A stretch of 64,000 bases of DNA from Dryococelus australis (taxonomy: Eukaryota; Arthropoda; Insecta; Phasmatodea; Phasmatidae), in contig CM056993.1 in NCBI GenBank assembly GCA_029891345.1, positions 225,627,924-225,691,923 on the forward strand, read 5' to 3'. A program made the position numbers and the translations under genes. The notes beneath the pieces were generated by a model. That model searched no databases. It was not told the DNA's origin and saw only the letters and a program-made list of their open reading frames with translations. Each line of letters begins with the position of its first letter. The stretch's first letter is position 1. Of this stretch, positions 11,141 to 22,514 are shown one piece after another.

Positions 11141-11485
11141 AGATCTAGAGAGATGCCCCTACTAATTAATATCACTTGTTATTTTCCAATTATAGTGTTT
11201 ATTTTCAAAGGATAAGTTGTTTACATTTCACATGTTTTATCCTCACTCCATCACTTGTACAAAATTAATTTTGATGCAGATTATTTTATGAACATGTTGA
11301 TTTGTAAGTGTGATGTGATTCAGTAATTTTATATGCAAAGGTTGTCAACAAACATTTCCATCCGCGTGCTAAACAAAGTTGCCGAGGTAGCGGAGTACAC
11401 CGTGGGGAGAGATCAGTAGATGCAAGGTACTTGAAGGTTTGTTCGAGTGTTGTGACCGCACACACTCCAGGAGGCACTCATATCT
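11141..11485. other. Short gap between elements B and C
   Basis: About 345 bases of mostly AT-rich DNA with no motif I recognise. It may be original host sequence or further LTR sequence of B. Confidence 0.3.
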
Positions 11486-13060
11486 TGTCTTTCCTGTCAC
11501 TTTAATTTTCCAGCACAATTTAATATACTGCAACCTCGTTCGTTTCAGCCGTCCGGAGACACCGCATCTTACTTCCCCAGTGTTTGAATCGCCTGGGGAA
11601 GTGACTTGTGCCATGTGTCCCAGAGCCCATTTTACAGCTGCCACGCAATTATATTGTGCAACATGCATGTGCACTCGACGAGCAGTGCAATGTTGTGCAA
11701 AGTAAGGTGCAGAGCAGTGCAGTGCAAATGCAAGACACAACATGTGACGTCAGAGCGCCTCATGCTGTAGTGGGGGCAATGATCTGGCAGTAGATCCTAA
11801 TATTTAGTGTTATTATTATTATTCAGTGTTTTGTATATGCTTTTGTAAACATGTGTGTCCACGTGTTTACCGAATATATCCGAGGAAACAACCCAAGAGC
11901 ATTGCAGTGTTCTTAAAGCTTAGTTTTGAGTGTTCTTTTCATGTACCATTCATAATGTTTCCCATCCTCACCTCATTCACTCAAATGTAGCATCAACTAT
12001 GTAATGTTAAAGGTAAGAATTATTTATGAATTTTCCAGTACTAGGTTAGGAGTGCCATGTATTTTTCAGTGTTTGCAATGCTAAGAAAGTAGTTGCACGT
12101 GGCCCGCCAACCTCGGCCGGCATGCCACGGCGTGCAAGTCAGTCAGCTACAAGCATACCTGGGGTGTGGTTGCATATTACCATAGCTTGGGTCTTGCATG
12201 CTCAGTCAGCATTCAAGTTTTGTCTCAATCATTTGTATTCAATTACAGCTTCCGGAACCATTGTTCTTTAGCTGCCCAAGACACCCCCTCCCCCTTATTC
12301 CACGGTGATTTCATCGCCTGGGGAAGTGTAAAATTTGCCCTTAATTATTTATAGGCTTCGCAACATTTTTCTGCTTAACCTTAATGGGAGGTTATAAGCC
12401 CAGAAGACTGATTTGTTCTTCAAGTGTAGGACAGAGAGCCTGTTTAAATAAAACGGATAATTAAGCATTGAGACTGTGTCATATGGACATTATTTCGTGT
12501 CCTTAGGTCTCTTGAGGGCACGGCCCCTTAGAATACCCGCACCTTTTTCCAAGTGTACTCATATATACTTAATATTTTTCGCTTGGGTTAGTGTGAAAGT
12601 ATTTTGTGTGTAAAACATAAGGTGTGTGACTATCCGATAATGGAGTTATTCAGTGAGCTTTTGTTTGCAACAGCAATCAGTAACAAGGGTGTGTGAGATG
12701 ACCTAAAGAAACCACTGCATACTGTGCATTTGGATGAATTTTACCTATGCATTTTCCGAGGAGCTGCAGTACAGGATTTGCTATGATCATCAGCTGAACG
12801 ACCCTGTAAGAAAACTCTGCTCTACCGACTTCACATGACATTGTCCTGCAATGTCTGGCACCGTGGTCTGCTTAGAATTTTCCAAAAATTCACCACTCCT
12901 CAAATTCCGCCTGTAGCCACTGAGGCACCATGGCGCCACGTCAATATGACGCCCAACTTAGTTGCCAATCCTCGAAAACAGCTAATGCATATCTTTATTA
13001 TCCAAATTTTTCATAAATTAAATTTCCTGGTTTACCTACAATAAGGGAACTGCATGGATA
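11486..13060 (+). repeat. 5' LTR of element C
   Basis: Direct repeat of 19231-20765. Shared landmarks in order are the CAACCTCGTTCGTTT / GCCGTCCGGAGAC block (11530-11560 and 19282-19312), GTGCACTCGACGA (11669 and 19420), TGTTTACCGAATATAT (11863 and 19610) and GTTAAATAAAAC-like polyadenylation region (12441-12455 and 20191-20203). It begins with TGTC. The end is set by the primer-binding-like site at 13064. Confidence 0.85.
12447..12452 (+). promoter_or_regulatory. Polyadenylation signal AATAAA in the 5' LTR of C
   Basis: AATAAA lies in a block conserved between the two LTRs (the partner is at 20195-20200). In LTR elements the copy in the 3' LTR directs 3' end formation. The conservation while nearby bases vary supports function in the ancestor. 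Confidence 0.5.
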
Positions 13061-13063
13061 ACT

Positions 13064-13079
13064 TGGCGATCTGGACAGC
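13064..13079 (+). promoter_or_regulatory. Primer-binding-like site of element C
   Basis: TGGCGATCTGGACAGC follows the 5' LTR. Sites starting TGGCG are common in gypsy-type elements and pair with the 3' end of a host tRNA. Which tRNA cannot be settled without a search. Confidence 0.45.
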
Positions 13080-13080
13080 A

Positions 13081-13584
13081 AGGGGCAGCATCGCGATGCC
13101 TTGCAGATGCTTACACGGTGTCAGGAAAGATGCATATGGTCTATGGGAAAAAAGTGCCAGAACTACAAGGTTACACCATTACTTCACCACAGATGGACAA
13201 GGGCTGTAAGCTGCCATTTGAGGCGGCCGACATGATATCACCAGCAGAGACAAAGACTAGGGGAGCGTACAGCGCTATCCCTCTGCCTGATTTCACCGCC
13301 TGCGTCTGCTGTGCACTATGAAGGAGGAGAGGGAATGAACCAGGAGAAAGGAAACAAAACAAGTTCCACTCTCCCGTGCTACCCGCTCATGGCAAGTCGG
13401 CGGTCAGCTGTGCTCCCATCATCCATTGACCCCTGCGCGATGCCGCACCCGGCAGGACTGCCACCAACTGCGCAAATTCTGTGCCACGCTTCCAATCTCG
13501 CACTTCCGCCCTCATGCTTCCACGTTCACGCTTCCATGTTCGTGCTTCTGCACTCATATGGTGTGTTGAGAAGCAAAATTTGCG
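13081..13584 (+). other. Leader of element C
   Basis: Untranslated leader between the primer-binding-like site and the first good ATG. The stretch 13460-13560 is a run of imperfect repeats around GCTTCCACGTTC / GCTTCCATGTTC. No other feature was seen. Confidence 0.4.
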
Positions 13585-14000
13585 ATGGCTGGCCGGTCAG
13601 ATGAGAGCGCATTGTCTGCGAAGAATGCCGACAAATCTCATTGCCAAATACAAGCTAGGCACAATCTACTGTAGGTGCAAACGAAAGACCAGCCTATGGA
13701 TTGACCATGCAGCGAACAACTGTGAGGAAGTGCAACCAGTGGGAGAAATCATTGAACTTTCGGAACAACCTACCAAAATTTGCAATCCTAATCCAATTCT
13801 GAGCAAACAAGTTGGTGTTTAACTCTATTGTGCATGGGACAGCCAACATTGCTACTTAAATGCGAACAGTGTCACACGAATTTTCATGGGGATTGTCTGA
13901 GCGAGACAGAGGTGAGCACCAGGTCAGGGATGCAATTTATATGCAATAGCTGCAATCAAAATTCTGGTCCCAGACCAACTGCATATAAGTGGAACAATCT
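13585..14000 (+). pseudogene. Gag leader region with a PHD-type zinc finger (element C)
   Basis: ATG at 13585 (GCGATGG context) opens with MAGRSDESALSAKNADK but hits a stop within 30 codons; open frames resume in other phases. At about 13855-13960 the frame reads LLLKCEQCHTNFHGDCLSET and ends MQFICNSC. This gives C-x2-C-x4-H-x2-C followed by C-x2-C, the second to fourth ligand groups of a PHD finger. The first Cys pair falls at a frame change near 13816-13833. PHD fingers usually read histone H3 tails. Element A lost the equivalent region. A PHD finger is unusual in gypsy gag; acquisition by the ancestor is my inference. Confidence 0.6.
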
Positions 14001-15382
14001 TGTAACATATTTAAGATACAGTGTGTTGAAGCAACCAAATGAAGAAAGCAACATTCAAAACAACAGCGAAGTGGAAAAACAGGAATGGCATTCAGCAACC
14101 AGCGGAGGAGTGGCAACATCAGGAAGGCGGGAGTAGGGGGACTGCATCACGTGTCACACAGATGCACATTGCCATCGATGTAAACAATGCAATGGATGCA
14201 GTCGGCTATGCCTGTCCCAGCACTGTCAACAGTTCCACTACAATGCAACCTTTCATGCCATATTTACACCTGTTACCCACCCACTACCAACAGTATCTGT
14301 ATATACAACCCATGTTATCAACACCATTTCCTAACGCAACTCCATTAATATTTCCTATGCACAGTAATGGACAGAGCATGAGACAGAATTGGCCACAAGT
14401 CGCAGAGAGGAAATGGATGTCACAATTAAGCAGAAAACGACACAGGAGAATCGCCAGATACGACCATCAGCCAAATTCCAGAATTTATTAACTTTTTCAG
14501 GCACCGGTAATGAGGACCGAAAAGCATTTGTGGACGAGTGCACTGCACGACTGAAACGGTACTGTGTTTGTGAGGATGCGAGAGCAAGCTGCATCGGCAA
14601 TGAGCTAGCAGGAGGAGCTGGGAAATTGTATACTGCAATTAACCATTACAGCTTCAGCCGGGGCGAATTTGAGCAGTCTTTTCAGTGCAGATATGGAAGC
14701 ACCTTCACTTCGCTGCAGGCCCAAACAAAATTGTTGTGACAGGAACAGCAGCCTGATCAATAACTGCCGATGTTCATAACTCAAAATATTCAGCAAGTGT
14801 GCCGGTTTCAACCACAACTACCAGAGCGGTAAATATTAGAAATTGCCTCAGACCGTACAGCCAGAATACCGTAAAGTGTTGCTGCCATTCATGAACATCA
14901 ATATTCAAGAAGTTTAAAAAGCAGCTCTAATATTAGAAAGAAATACAGGTCAATTGTGCCGTGAGTCCAGCATTGCTTGAGGGCAGCATGAGTTTGGAGG
15001 AAACGACAATGTTCAACAATGGGATCAATTTAACAGGCAAGTGATGCAGGGAGTAGAACAGCAATGAGAGTGAGCAACAGGACAAATGAACACCACAAGA
15101 AATGTACACCACCACGATAATCCCAGTAATCAGGTAAACATCATGCGACCTGGAGAAAGAAGACCATACAGCAGAGAGGGAGGGAACTACCAGCTCCGAA
15201 CGCCCTGCCATTATTGCTGATCAGCTGCACTGGCACAGCCATTGTCCGAATAATCCGCACCTGGACAGTTAACACGGCCCAACAAGAACCAATCAGCGAA
15301 ACGGCCCACAGGGGTAAGGCGGCCAGATGCCCATGACACCCCAGTAAAGAAAGAACACCCAGATAAAACCCCACAACAAGCA
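14001..15382 (+). pseudogene. Gag capsid and zinc knuckle of element C
   Basis: A Pro/Met/Tyr-rich linker (14160-14380) is followed by a capsid-like frame at about 14460-14739 with FQNLLTFSGTGNEDRKAFVD, ARLKRYCVCEDARASCIGNE and FEQSFQCRYGSTFTSLQ, shared with element A. A stop (TGA) at 14737 closes it. Further remnants lead to a CCHC-like knuckle at about 15205-15255 (C-H-Y-C, then after a one-base shift H-x4-C followed by NNPHLD). Gag would package element RNA. Breaks: stop at 14737, and several stops between 14740 and 15200. Confidence 0.7.
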
Positions 15383-15748
15383 TTGATACAACAGGTGAGC
15401 GGCAAGATGGCACAGTTCATCCGAATTCTCGTCCACCTGAATAGGCTGCCATGTCACACACTCATTGACACGGCTGCTTCCAATAATTTCATAAAGAAAC
15501 TGTTCGTAAACATGAGAGACATCACTCCCAACAACCACTTCATCCAATTAGCCACAGTGCAACACAGCTGTAGTGTGGAAGGACAAGTGACAGTGACGGT
15601 GCATGTACATGATCTGGAAACCATCACAACAGCTATGGTAACCGACGAAATCAGGGAGGATGCAATACTGAGTGTACCATGGATGCAGGAGCAAAACACC
15701 ATTGTAGAGCCCTCCGCCAGGAGGACCCACTTTGATGCTACAGAGTGA
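15383..15748 (+). pseudogene. Retropepsin-like protease of element C
   Basis: A 121-codon open frame with KMAQFIRILVHLNRLPCHTL followed by IDTAASNNFI, the active-site strand with DTA in place of DTG/DSG. Near its C-terminal end, DAILSVPWMQ corresponds to the hydrophobic-hydrophobic-G motif of retropepsins (G replaced). It ends in TGA directly before the RT region. Length and place fit a gypsy protease, and it is the best preserved domain of the element. Confidence 0.75.
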
Positions 15749-16560
15749 TGCACAGTTTACAACATTGATCGGAAGCACCTGGAGAATTTACCGCACGTCA
15801 AACTAAGTGACTTCGACTACGAGGTCCTGCCACAATACCAGGCAGCATTCCAGAGACAGCTGGACGAGCATCGCGAAGTATTCGCAGAACACGATGCACT
15901 CCAGCGCACATTGGTAGCAGAACATGAGATCAAACTGATGGAAAAGGAACCAATTCATGCTGCACTGAGAAGCTATCAACCACACCAAAACATAATCAGA
16001 GAGCAGGTGATATAAATGTTGGCAAACGACGTCATTGAACCCATTAGAAGTTACTAAAACTCCGCGATCACACTCGCACCGAAGAAATATGGCATCTGGA
16101 GCTTTTGTATGGACTTCTGCCTCATAAACCAGGTAACATGCAGTGCTTTACCACCATATGTGAGTGTGCGAGATGCATTTAGTTCACTAGGGAAAGCGAA
16201 AATTATGATGTTGCACTTGTGCAGTGGTTACTGGCAGGTGCCCGTCAAGCAGGAGGATAGACAGAAGACAGCAGTTACCATGCTAGAGGGAAGGTGCTAC
16301 CAATTTTGCGCAATGCTCTTCAGACTAAAATGTGTACCTGCTACATTTCAGTGCATGATTATTCGAGTCCTGGACGGGCTGATCAGCGAGTGCACACTGC
16401 CCTATCTGGACGATGTTGTGGTCTGATCGAACAGCGAACGCATACACCACTTGTCCATGGTACTCGAGCGACCTACAATGAACAGACTCACCTGCGCAGT
16501 GAACAAGCATCACCTGGATAATAGCAGCCTGGAATTCCTGGGACATATGTGAGAAAACAG
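15749..16560 (+). pseudogene. Reverse transcriptase of element C (broken)
   Basis: Starting at about 15755 the frame reads NIDRKHLENLPHVKLSDFDY and, further on, LVAEHEIKLMEKEPIHAALR, the usual pre-RT linker. RT blocks follow: NSAITLAPKK, FCMDFCLINQVTC, GYWQVPVKQEDRQKTAV, FRLKCVPATFQCMI and the palm motif PYLDDVVV near 16398-16422. Stops occur near 16014, 16055 and directly after YLDDVVV. SLDL is changed to MLHL, so one catalytic Asp is gone. The thumb continues to LEFLGHM near 16550. Confidence 0.85.
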
Positions 16561-16588
16561 GTACCAGCCCAACAACAAGCAGCTACAG

Positions 16589-17348
16589 GTGATAGAGAAT
16601 TATGCCGCTCCAAAGATCCGCAAACAAGTTCGAAAGTTCTTCAGACTTGTATATTGGTTGCGAGAGTTTATTGTGGGGTTCGCTATGGTTACAGTGCTGC
16701 TAACCGATCTACTTTCGCCACAATGCAGGTTTGTGTGGAATGAGAAGGAAGAGCGAGCTTTCCAAGAGGTGAAGAACCGTTTCTGTGCTTGTCCGAGGTT
16801 AGCTAGGTATGATGCGTGCAGGAAACTATACCTGCAAACCGACGCATTTCAAGAGGGGATTTGAGCCGTACTTTACTAGTTTGGAGACGACAACACACAG
16901 CAGATAATAGATTTTGCAAGTGCCAAACTATGAGCGGCAGAGAAGAAATATGACGTGAACGAGCGTGAGTGCTTCGCGGTAGTGTGGGCGGTGAAGAAAT
17001 ATCGTGCCTATCACGAGTACAGGCAGTTTGAGCTAGGCACAGACAACCGGTATATTCGTCTGCCTTCACAACACTCAGGAGGAGAGAAGTAAACTGACCC
17101 GGTGGATGCTGCTCCTCCAATTATACGACTTCATGGTAGGGCATGTCCCAGGGAAAGAAAACCAGCTGGCATACCAACTGTCACGAGACATCCAAAGTCA
17201 CACGATCGTGACCGACAATGCAGAATGGAACGAAGTCCTGCCGCCTGACACCAGGGATCTCTTGCATGAGGTATATGTAACCATGATGAGCACAGTTGAA
17301 GATAATGTACTCGTGAGTGATGTGTGGAGAGAGGTAGTGACGGTGTAA
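16589..17348 (+). pseudogene. RNase H region of element C
   Basis: An open frame at 16589-16864 carries KIRKQVRKFFRLVYWLREFI, VLLTDLLSPQCRFVW and RKLYLQTDAFQEGI (the TD of RNase H present). After a stop come QIIDFASAKL and ERECFAVVWAVKKYRAYHEY. A later frame (17106-17348) gives LYDFMVGHVPGKENQLAYQL, the end of RNase H where ADALSR is usual. A frame change near 17080-17110 separates the pieces. Confidence 0.8.
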
Positions 17349-17372
17349 GAGCAATGTTTATTTACGAACGAG

Positions 17373-18580
17373 TTGAAAGCAAAGTGCAAAACACAACAAG
17401 TGGAACAGTGGTGCATGATGGACGGCCGTTTGGAAATGTGCTTGGTGAATAAACCAACAAAATGGAAACTGTTTGTACCAGATAGCAAGAGAACACTGGT
17501 GTTAACACATGCACACGTGAGTGAGACTGCAGACTATCTGCGTGCAGTACAAACAGTACGGAATCTTCGCGAGCGTTATTTTTTGGCCGGGAGTGACCCA
17601 GGACACGTAGTATTACATTCACAAGTGTGAAACGTGTCAGCGTTTAAAGTCAAGAAGGTCTGACAGGCAGCAGCAACAACAATAGCCATGCTTTCCAACA
17701 CTGTCATTTGAGACAGTCAGCTTTGATCTGATAGGCCCTTATCCATGCACGTCAAGTGGAAAAAGATTCATACTAGTTGTCACCGACAATTACTTGTGCT
17801 GGATAGACGCATGCACACTCAGTGGTGCACATGTGGAAAACATGTCAGGGTACTTGAGCAAAAGTATCTTGTCTGCTGGTGATATCCGAAGCAGCTGCTT
17901 ACGATTAACAGTACCCAGTTCACTAGCAGGAAATGGCAGGAGAAGTCAGCCTAGGGGGGGGAGGGGTGTACCACTTGAAGGCGGTGGTGTACCATCCCTG
18001 TCGAACCCCACAGAGTGTAGTAATCAGGAGTTAACGGCTCCACGTGGGTGAGTAGCAAAATGCGTGGGCTGAACATCTGTTTGCCACCCTATTCACCCTT
18101 CGCCGATGTGTCAATGCAGCTATGGGAAAAACACCAGCTCAGGTCCTGCTCGGCCACTACTTGGCGTTGCCGGAGAGAGAAACAATGCCTGTAAGAGCAC
18201 ACAAACAGAAGCACAGAGAGCAGTGGAGAATAGCGAGCAAGGAGACGACAAGAGTGGCAGGGGCAACTGCGACACCAACAACAGTGTGCCGTGGGGTGGG
18301 TCCTAGCAACCACGAGACCACTGCCAGCATTATAAGCAGGGGATAAAGTGTATCTGCGCACACTTCCACAATATACAGCAAAACAGAATTTTTGTGCTGG
18401 GCTGGCAGTGAAGGGGAGTGACCTGAACAAAATCGCGAGAAACATAGGACCAACCACTTACCTGGTCCGAGTGGGCAGGATATTGATACGGGTCCACTGG
18501 ACGATGTACACAGATCACCTGGTGACGTCCACTGCGAAAACGGATCCGTTAACCAAGGCACCCATGATGGTGCAATAGCT
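17373..18580 (+). pseudogene. Integrase of element C (broken)
   Basis: The zinc-binding module starts at about 17500 (LTHAHVSETADYLRAVQTVR, two His) and its Cys pair CETC lies near 17625-17640 in another frame. The core begins near 17700 with FETVSFDLIGPYP and FILVVTDNYLCWIDA (first Asp). The second Asp region near 17900 is badly decayed. NPTECSNQEL near 18005 stands for the NG..E region. A C-terminal module (NFCAGLAVKGSDLNK, TTYLVRVGRI) at about 18385-18480 matches that of element A. Several frame changes are present. Confidence 0.75.
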
Positions 18581-19230
18581 GCCGAGCAGGAGGAGCGACC
18601 GAGAGAAGTGGAAGGTGGGCCAATACCTACGCCAGAGGGGCTCCCACCTGGTACCCAAGTGCTGTCGACGTCAGACGTGGCCAAATCTATCAGGGATTGA
18701 CCAAGCATGTGAAAAGCACGGGAAGCAGGTGAAATGCAGGCCAGTACTACTGCCCTTGAACTGCAAGCAGGGGGAGCAGATGAGCAAGCAGTTGAAGTAG
18801 GTGGAGAGTAAAGTATGAGGGAGGAAGCAAACCAATGATTTTTGATGATGGAGAGGCACCAATTAGCGCCAACAATGTCGTTATCAATGCAGCTACCGAC
18901 ACCTGCATGTACAGCAGCAGCTACGCCAACGGAAGTACAAACACCCATCGAAGCAGCCTCGCTGGGAGAACATACAAACATACAATGAAAGAAACAACAT
19001 GTGAGGCAGCAAAGGCTGGAGAGGAACACCAGGGTGGTCCAACCCACGTGGTATCCAGTTGCGTGGTCGCACCCGACACTGGCATAGAAAGTAAGGAAGC
19101 AGCAGGCGAGAGAAGAGCACAAGCAGCAGTGACAGTGAGGGCAATGGGTCGGCCTGCTCATACTGCCCTCACAAAACACATCGGTGGATGAGACCGCCAG
19201 CGGCCTGTCATACCTGCGAGGGCGCGAGTA
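18581..19230 (+). other. Tail region and polypurine tract of element C
   Basis: GA-rich, low-complexity sequence after the integrase. The longest sense frame (18835-19191) is rich in Ala, Thr, Ser, Gly and Glu with no motif. It ends in TGCGAGGGCGCGAGTA just before the 3' LTR, the expected place of the polypurine tract. The antisense strand has an unusually long open frame here (18157-19179), which I regard as chance. Confidence 0.45.
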
Positions 19231-20765
19231 TGTCCCGCAGCATGCAGCACTTCTATTTTACAACACGATTTAATCTACTGCAACCTCGTTCGTTTTAGCC
19301 GTCCGGAGACGCTGCACCTTACTTCCCCAATGCTTTATATCACCTGGGTAAGTAACGTGTGCCAAGTGTCTCGGAGCCCATTTGACAGCCGCCACACAAC
19401 CGAACTGTGAAGCACGCATGTGCACTCGACGAACGAACAGTGGAGTGTTGTGCAATATAAGGTGCAGTGCGGTTCAAATGCAAAACACAGCACGTGATGT
19501 CAGAGCACCATGCTCTATAGCGGGCCCAATGATCTGGAAGTAGATTATAATATTCAGTGTTTTTATTATTCAGGTTTTCGTATCTACTTTTGTGAACACA
19601 TGTGTCCATGTGTTTACCGAATATATGTGACGAAACAATCCAAGTGCATTGCAGTATTCTTAAAGCTTACTTTCCATTGTTCTTTTCATGCACCATTCAT
19701 CATGTGTGCCATCCTCACCTCATTCATTTAAATGTTGCAAGTGTCATCTATGTAGTGTTAAAGGTAAGATTTATTTATGTATGTTCCAGCACTAGGTAAA
19801 GAGTGATAAGTATTTTTAAGTGTTTGCAATGCTAAGAAATTAGTTCTACATGGCCCGCCAGCCTGCCAACCTCGGTCGGTGCGTCATGGCGTACAAGTCA
19901 GTCAGCTACGAGCATATCGGGGGTATGGTTGCATGTTACCGCGGCTCAGGTCTCTTGTACTCGGGCAGCATTCAGCTTTTGTCTCAATCATTTTCCTTCA
20001 ATAGCAACATTTAATTTCCGGAACCCGAGACACCACTCCCCTCTACCCCAGTGCTTGCATCGCCTGGGGAAGTGTAAAACTTGCACTTAATTCTTTATAG
20101 GCTTCACACCATTTTTCTGATTAACCTTACTGGTAGGTTATAAGCCCAGAAGCGTTTGATTTGTACTTAAAGTGTAGGCCAGAGAGCCTTGTTAAATAAA
20201 ACAGATAATTACGCATTGAGACTGTGTCAAGAGGACATTATTTCGTGGCCTTAGGGCTCTTCAGAGCACGGACCCTTAGAATACCTACTCCTTTTTCCAA
20301 GTGTACCACTATCTATTTTATCTTATTCGCAAGGGTTAATGTGCAAGTATCATTTGTGTAAAATGTCAGGCGTGTAACTAGCTGATAAGTTTCTGCGCCA
20401 ACCGCCAATGGAATTATTCGGCGAGCTTTTGTATGTAACAGCAATCAGTAACAAGGGTGTGTGAGCTGACCTGAACAGGTCACTGCGCACTACGCATTTG
20501 GACTACTTTTCACAGAGCATTTTCCGAGGAGCTGCAGTCCAGGATTGCTATGGTCGTCAGCCGAATGTCCCTGTAAGAAAACTCTGCTCTATCGACTTCA
20601 CATGACATTGTCGAGCAATGTCTGGCTCCCCAGGTAATACCTTTTCCCAAAATTCACCATTCCTCAAATTCTGCCTCTACCTACTGATGTACCATGGTGC
20701 CACATCATAAGCTTAACTTTACAACATAAGTTTCACTGGTTTTGCACCCTTTCTCAGTATTGCCT
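19231..20765 (+). repeat. 3' LTR of element C
   Basis: Partner of 11486-13060, starting TGTC after a purine-rich tract, with the AATAAA block at 20195-20200. The match to the 5' LTR is continuous to about 20705 and patchy beyond (TTTCACTGGTTTTGCACC against TTTCCTGGTTTACC). The 3' end is therefore uncertain by some tens of bases. Confidence 0.8.
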
Positions 20766-22309
20766 ATGCTGGTGCCCAAGCCCATCATAACAGTGTAAAA
20801 TGTCTCGCTAGAGGAGAGTTGTATCTTCTAACTGCAAGGAAATTGCATATGGTGAAAACTGTGTGTTTTATTTCACAGCACTTTTGATTATTTCAGGGCC
20901 CAGATCCTTTACAAATCCCGCTAAAAGTGTGAGCATTCTGATTCAGTGTCTTGTGCTAGTAATCAATCTCAGTAAGTAAGTGCAACTGTCAATTAGTTAA
21001 TTTAAGGTGTGCAGTTAAGCCTGTAATAGGCCTACCGTTTAGTAAACATCGCAGGTAACATTTAACATTAGGGATCCAGCATCAATAGCGGATAGTTACA
21101 TCTGGGTGATCGGCCTGCGATTCCAGTGCACTTCAAAAGTCTGCAGCTCTACCACAACACTGGCATTGTGCTGACGGTGTCTGGCGCCTACCTGGCAACA
21201 GTATTTTTCTACAAGATTCGTAACCTAAATCTCTAAGGCCCCTCAGAATAACCTTGTACCCATTACCCAGCCACCACACGGCATCAAAATGTAAACATTA
21301 CACTTGAATATATTACCTATGCTGTAGTACTCTCTGGAACCCAGGTTCCCAGTTTTCGTTTTTCATTCGTGTTACTTACCACACAATATACTACATATAG
21401 GACGTTTTACATTTTGGATATACGTAGACAGGAAATGCATGTTTGGGCAAAAGTGCTTCTGACACCATACCTAAATCAGCAAGGTGGACTCAATACTTTT
21501 TGAAGAAGTTCGTGCTGGACTTGAGATGTTTCGAAGTAGTTCACACTGCACTCGAGAATCATAGAGAAAGTCCAAATATCAGCAAGGTGGACTAATGGCT
21601 CCGAGCTACGCCCAGCAAATGAGGAGGGACATCAGCCATGTCAGTTTACACAAAAGACCTGAACACAAACTTTTACATTATTAATACAACCGCCATATTG
21701 GAAAATTGTGACCTTGACCCCAGGTGACATTAAACCAAAAACATTGAGAAAAATTACAAAAAAAAAAAGCTCTAAATATTGAAAATGGGGGAGAAGAAGT
21801 AATGACCCCAAGTATTAATTTGAATATCTCTGACCTTGATCCAGCGGAACTTAATAGCCTAAATTATTTTTAAGAACCCCAAATAATTGTAAGAAATCGG
21901 GAACAAAGTTTAAAACGAATTTTAAAATTTAATAAAAACTAGTTAATGTATATTTTAGTAATATTAAAAATTGGGAAAATTTTAAAAATCCTTGGGAAAA
22001 TATTAAACAATTATTTAAAGGTTTACATGTAGCCTAGTCTAAAAAAAAAAAAAAAAAAAAAAAAACCCCATGCGCACTGACTGCATGAGAGAGAATTCTG
22101 GAAATTTTCAAGATATTAAGATACCATGACATACATATATACAAAGAATTTTGACAAAGGATATTGCGTAATAATTATGTACAGAATAAATTTAATCATT
22201 TTTATATTTCCTGTATATATTTTATGATTAAGTAAACATGCCTACAAGAATATAAAAATAATAAATTAAACAGAATTATTTTGTGCAATGGGGAAAAACT
22301 GCAGGATAT
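20766..22309. other. Non-coding stretch with dispersed repeat motifs
   Basis: No gene seen. It contains two copies of ATCAGCAAGGTGGACT (21476 and 21578), a CGCCATATTGG motif with TGACCTTGA sites (21690-21720 and 21831-21839) and an A25 run at 22041-22065 that could be the tail of an old retrocopy. Confidence 0.4.
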
Positions 22310-22514
22310 GATTCCTGGGAGGTTAAGGAACAAAAATTGTCCAATGGACGTAGTCTGAAATCATGGGTTCCTTGCTAAAGGGTGGTACTGACTCACATGA
22401 TGGCGACATGCTTACTTATTGTTAACACGAGGCATCTGTTTCACTGCTGTTGCCGACTCAGCCTGAGTGGTTGTGTATAGTGTAGTACAGCACTGAGGGA
22501 TGTTGGCCGGGCAT

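Larger units (their letters stand above)
11486..20765 (+). mobile_element. Element C: gypsy-type retroelement with two long LTRs
   Basis: A 9.3-kb plus-strand element with both LTRs (11486 to about 13060 and 19231 to about 20765), a primer-binding-like site, a gag leader with a PHD finger, capsid, zinc knuckle, protease, RT, RNase H, integrase and a tail. LTR identity over a 150-base sample near the AATAAA is about 85 percent by eye, so the insertion is old. All coding regions carry several stops and shifts. It is the same family as element A, in opposite orientation. LTRs of about 1.5 kb are long for gypsy elements. Confidence 0.85.
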
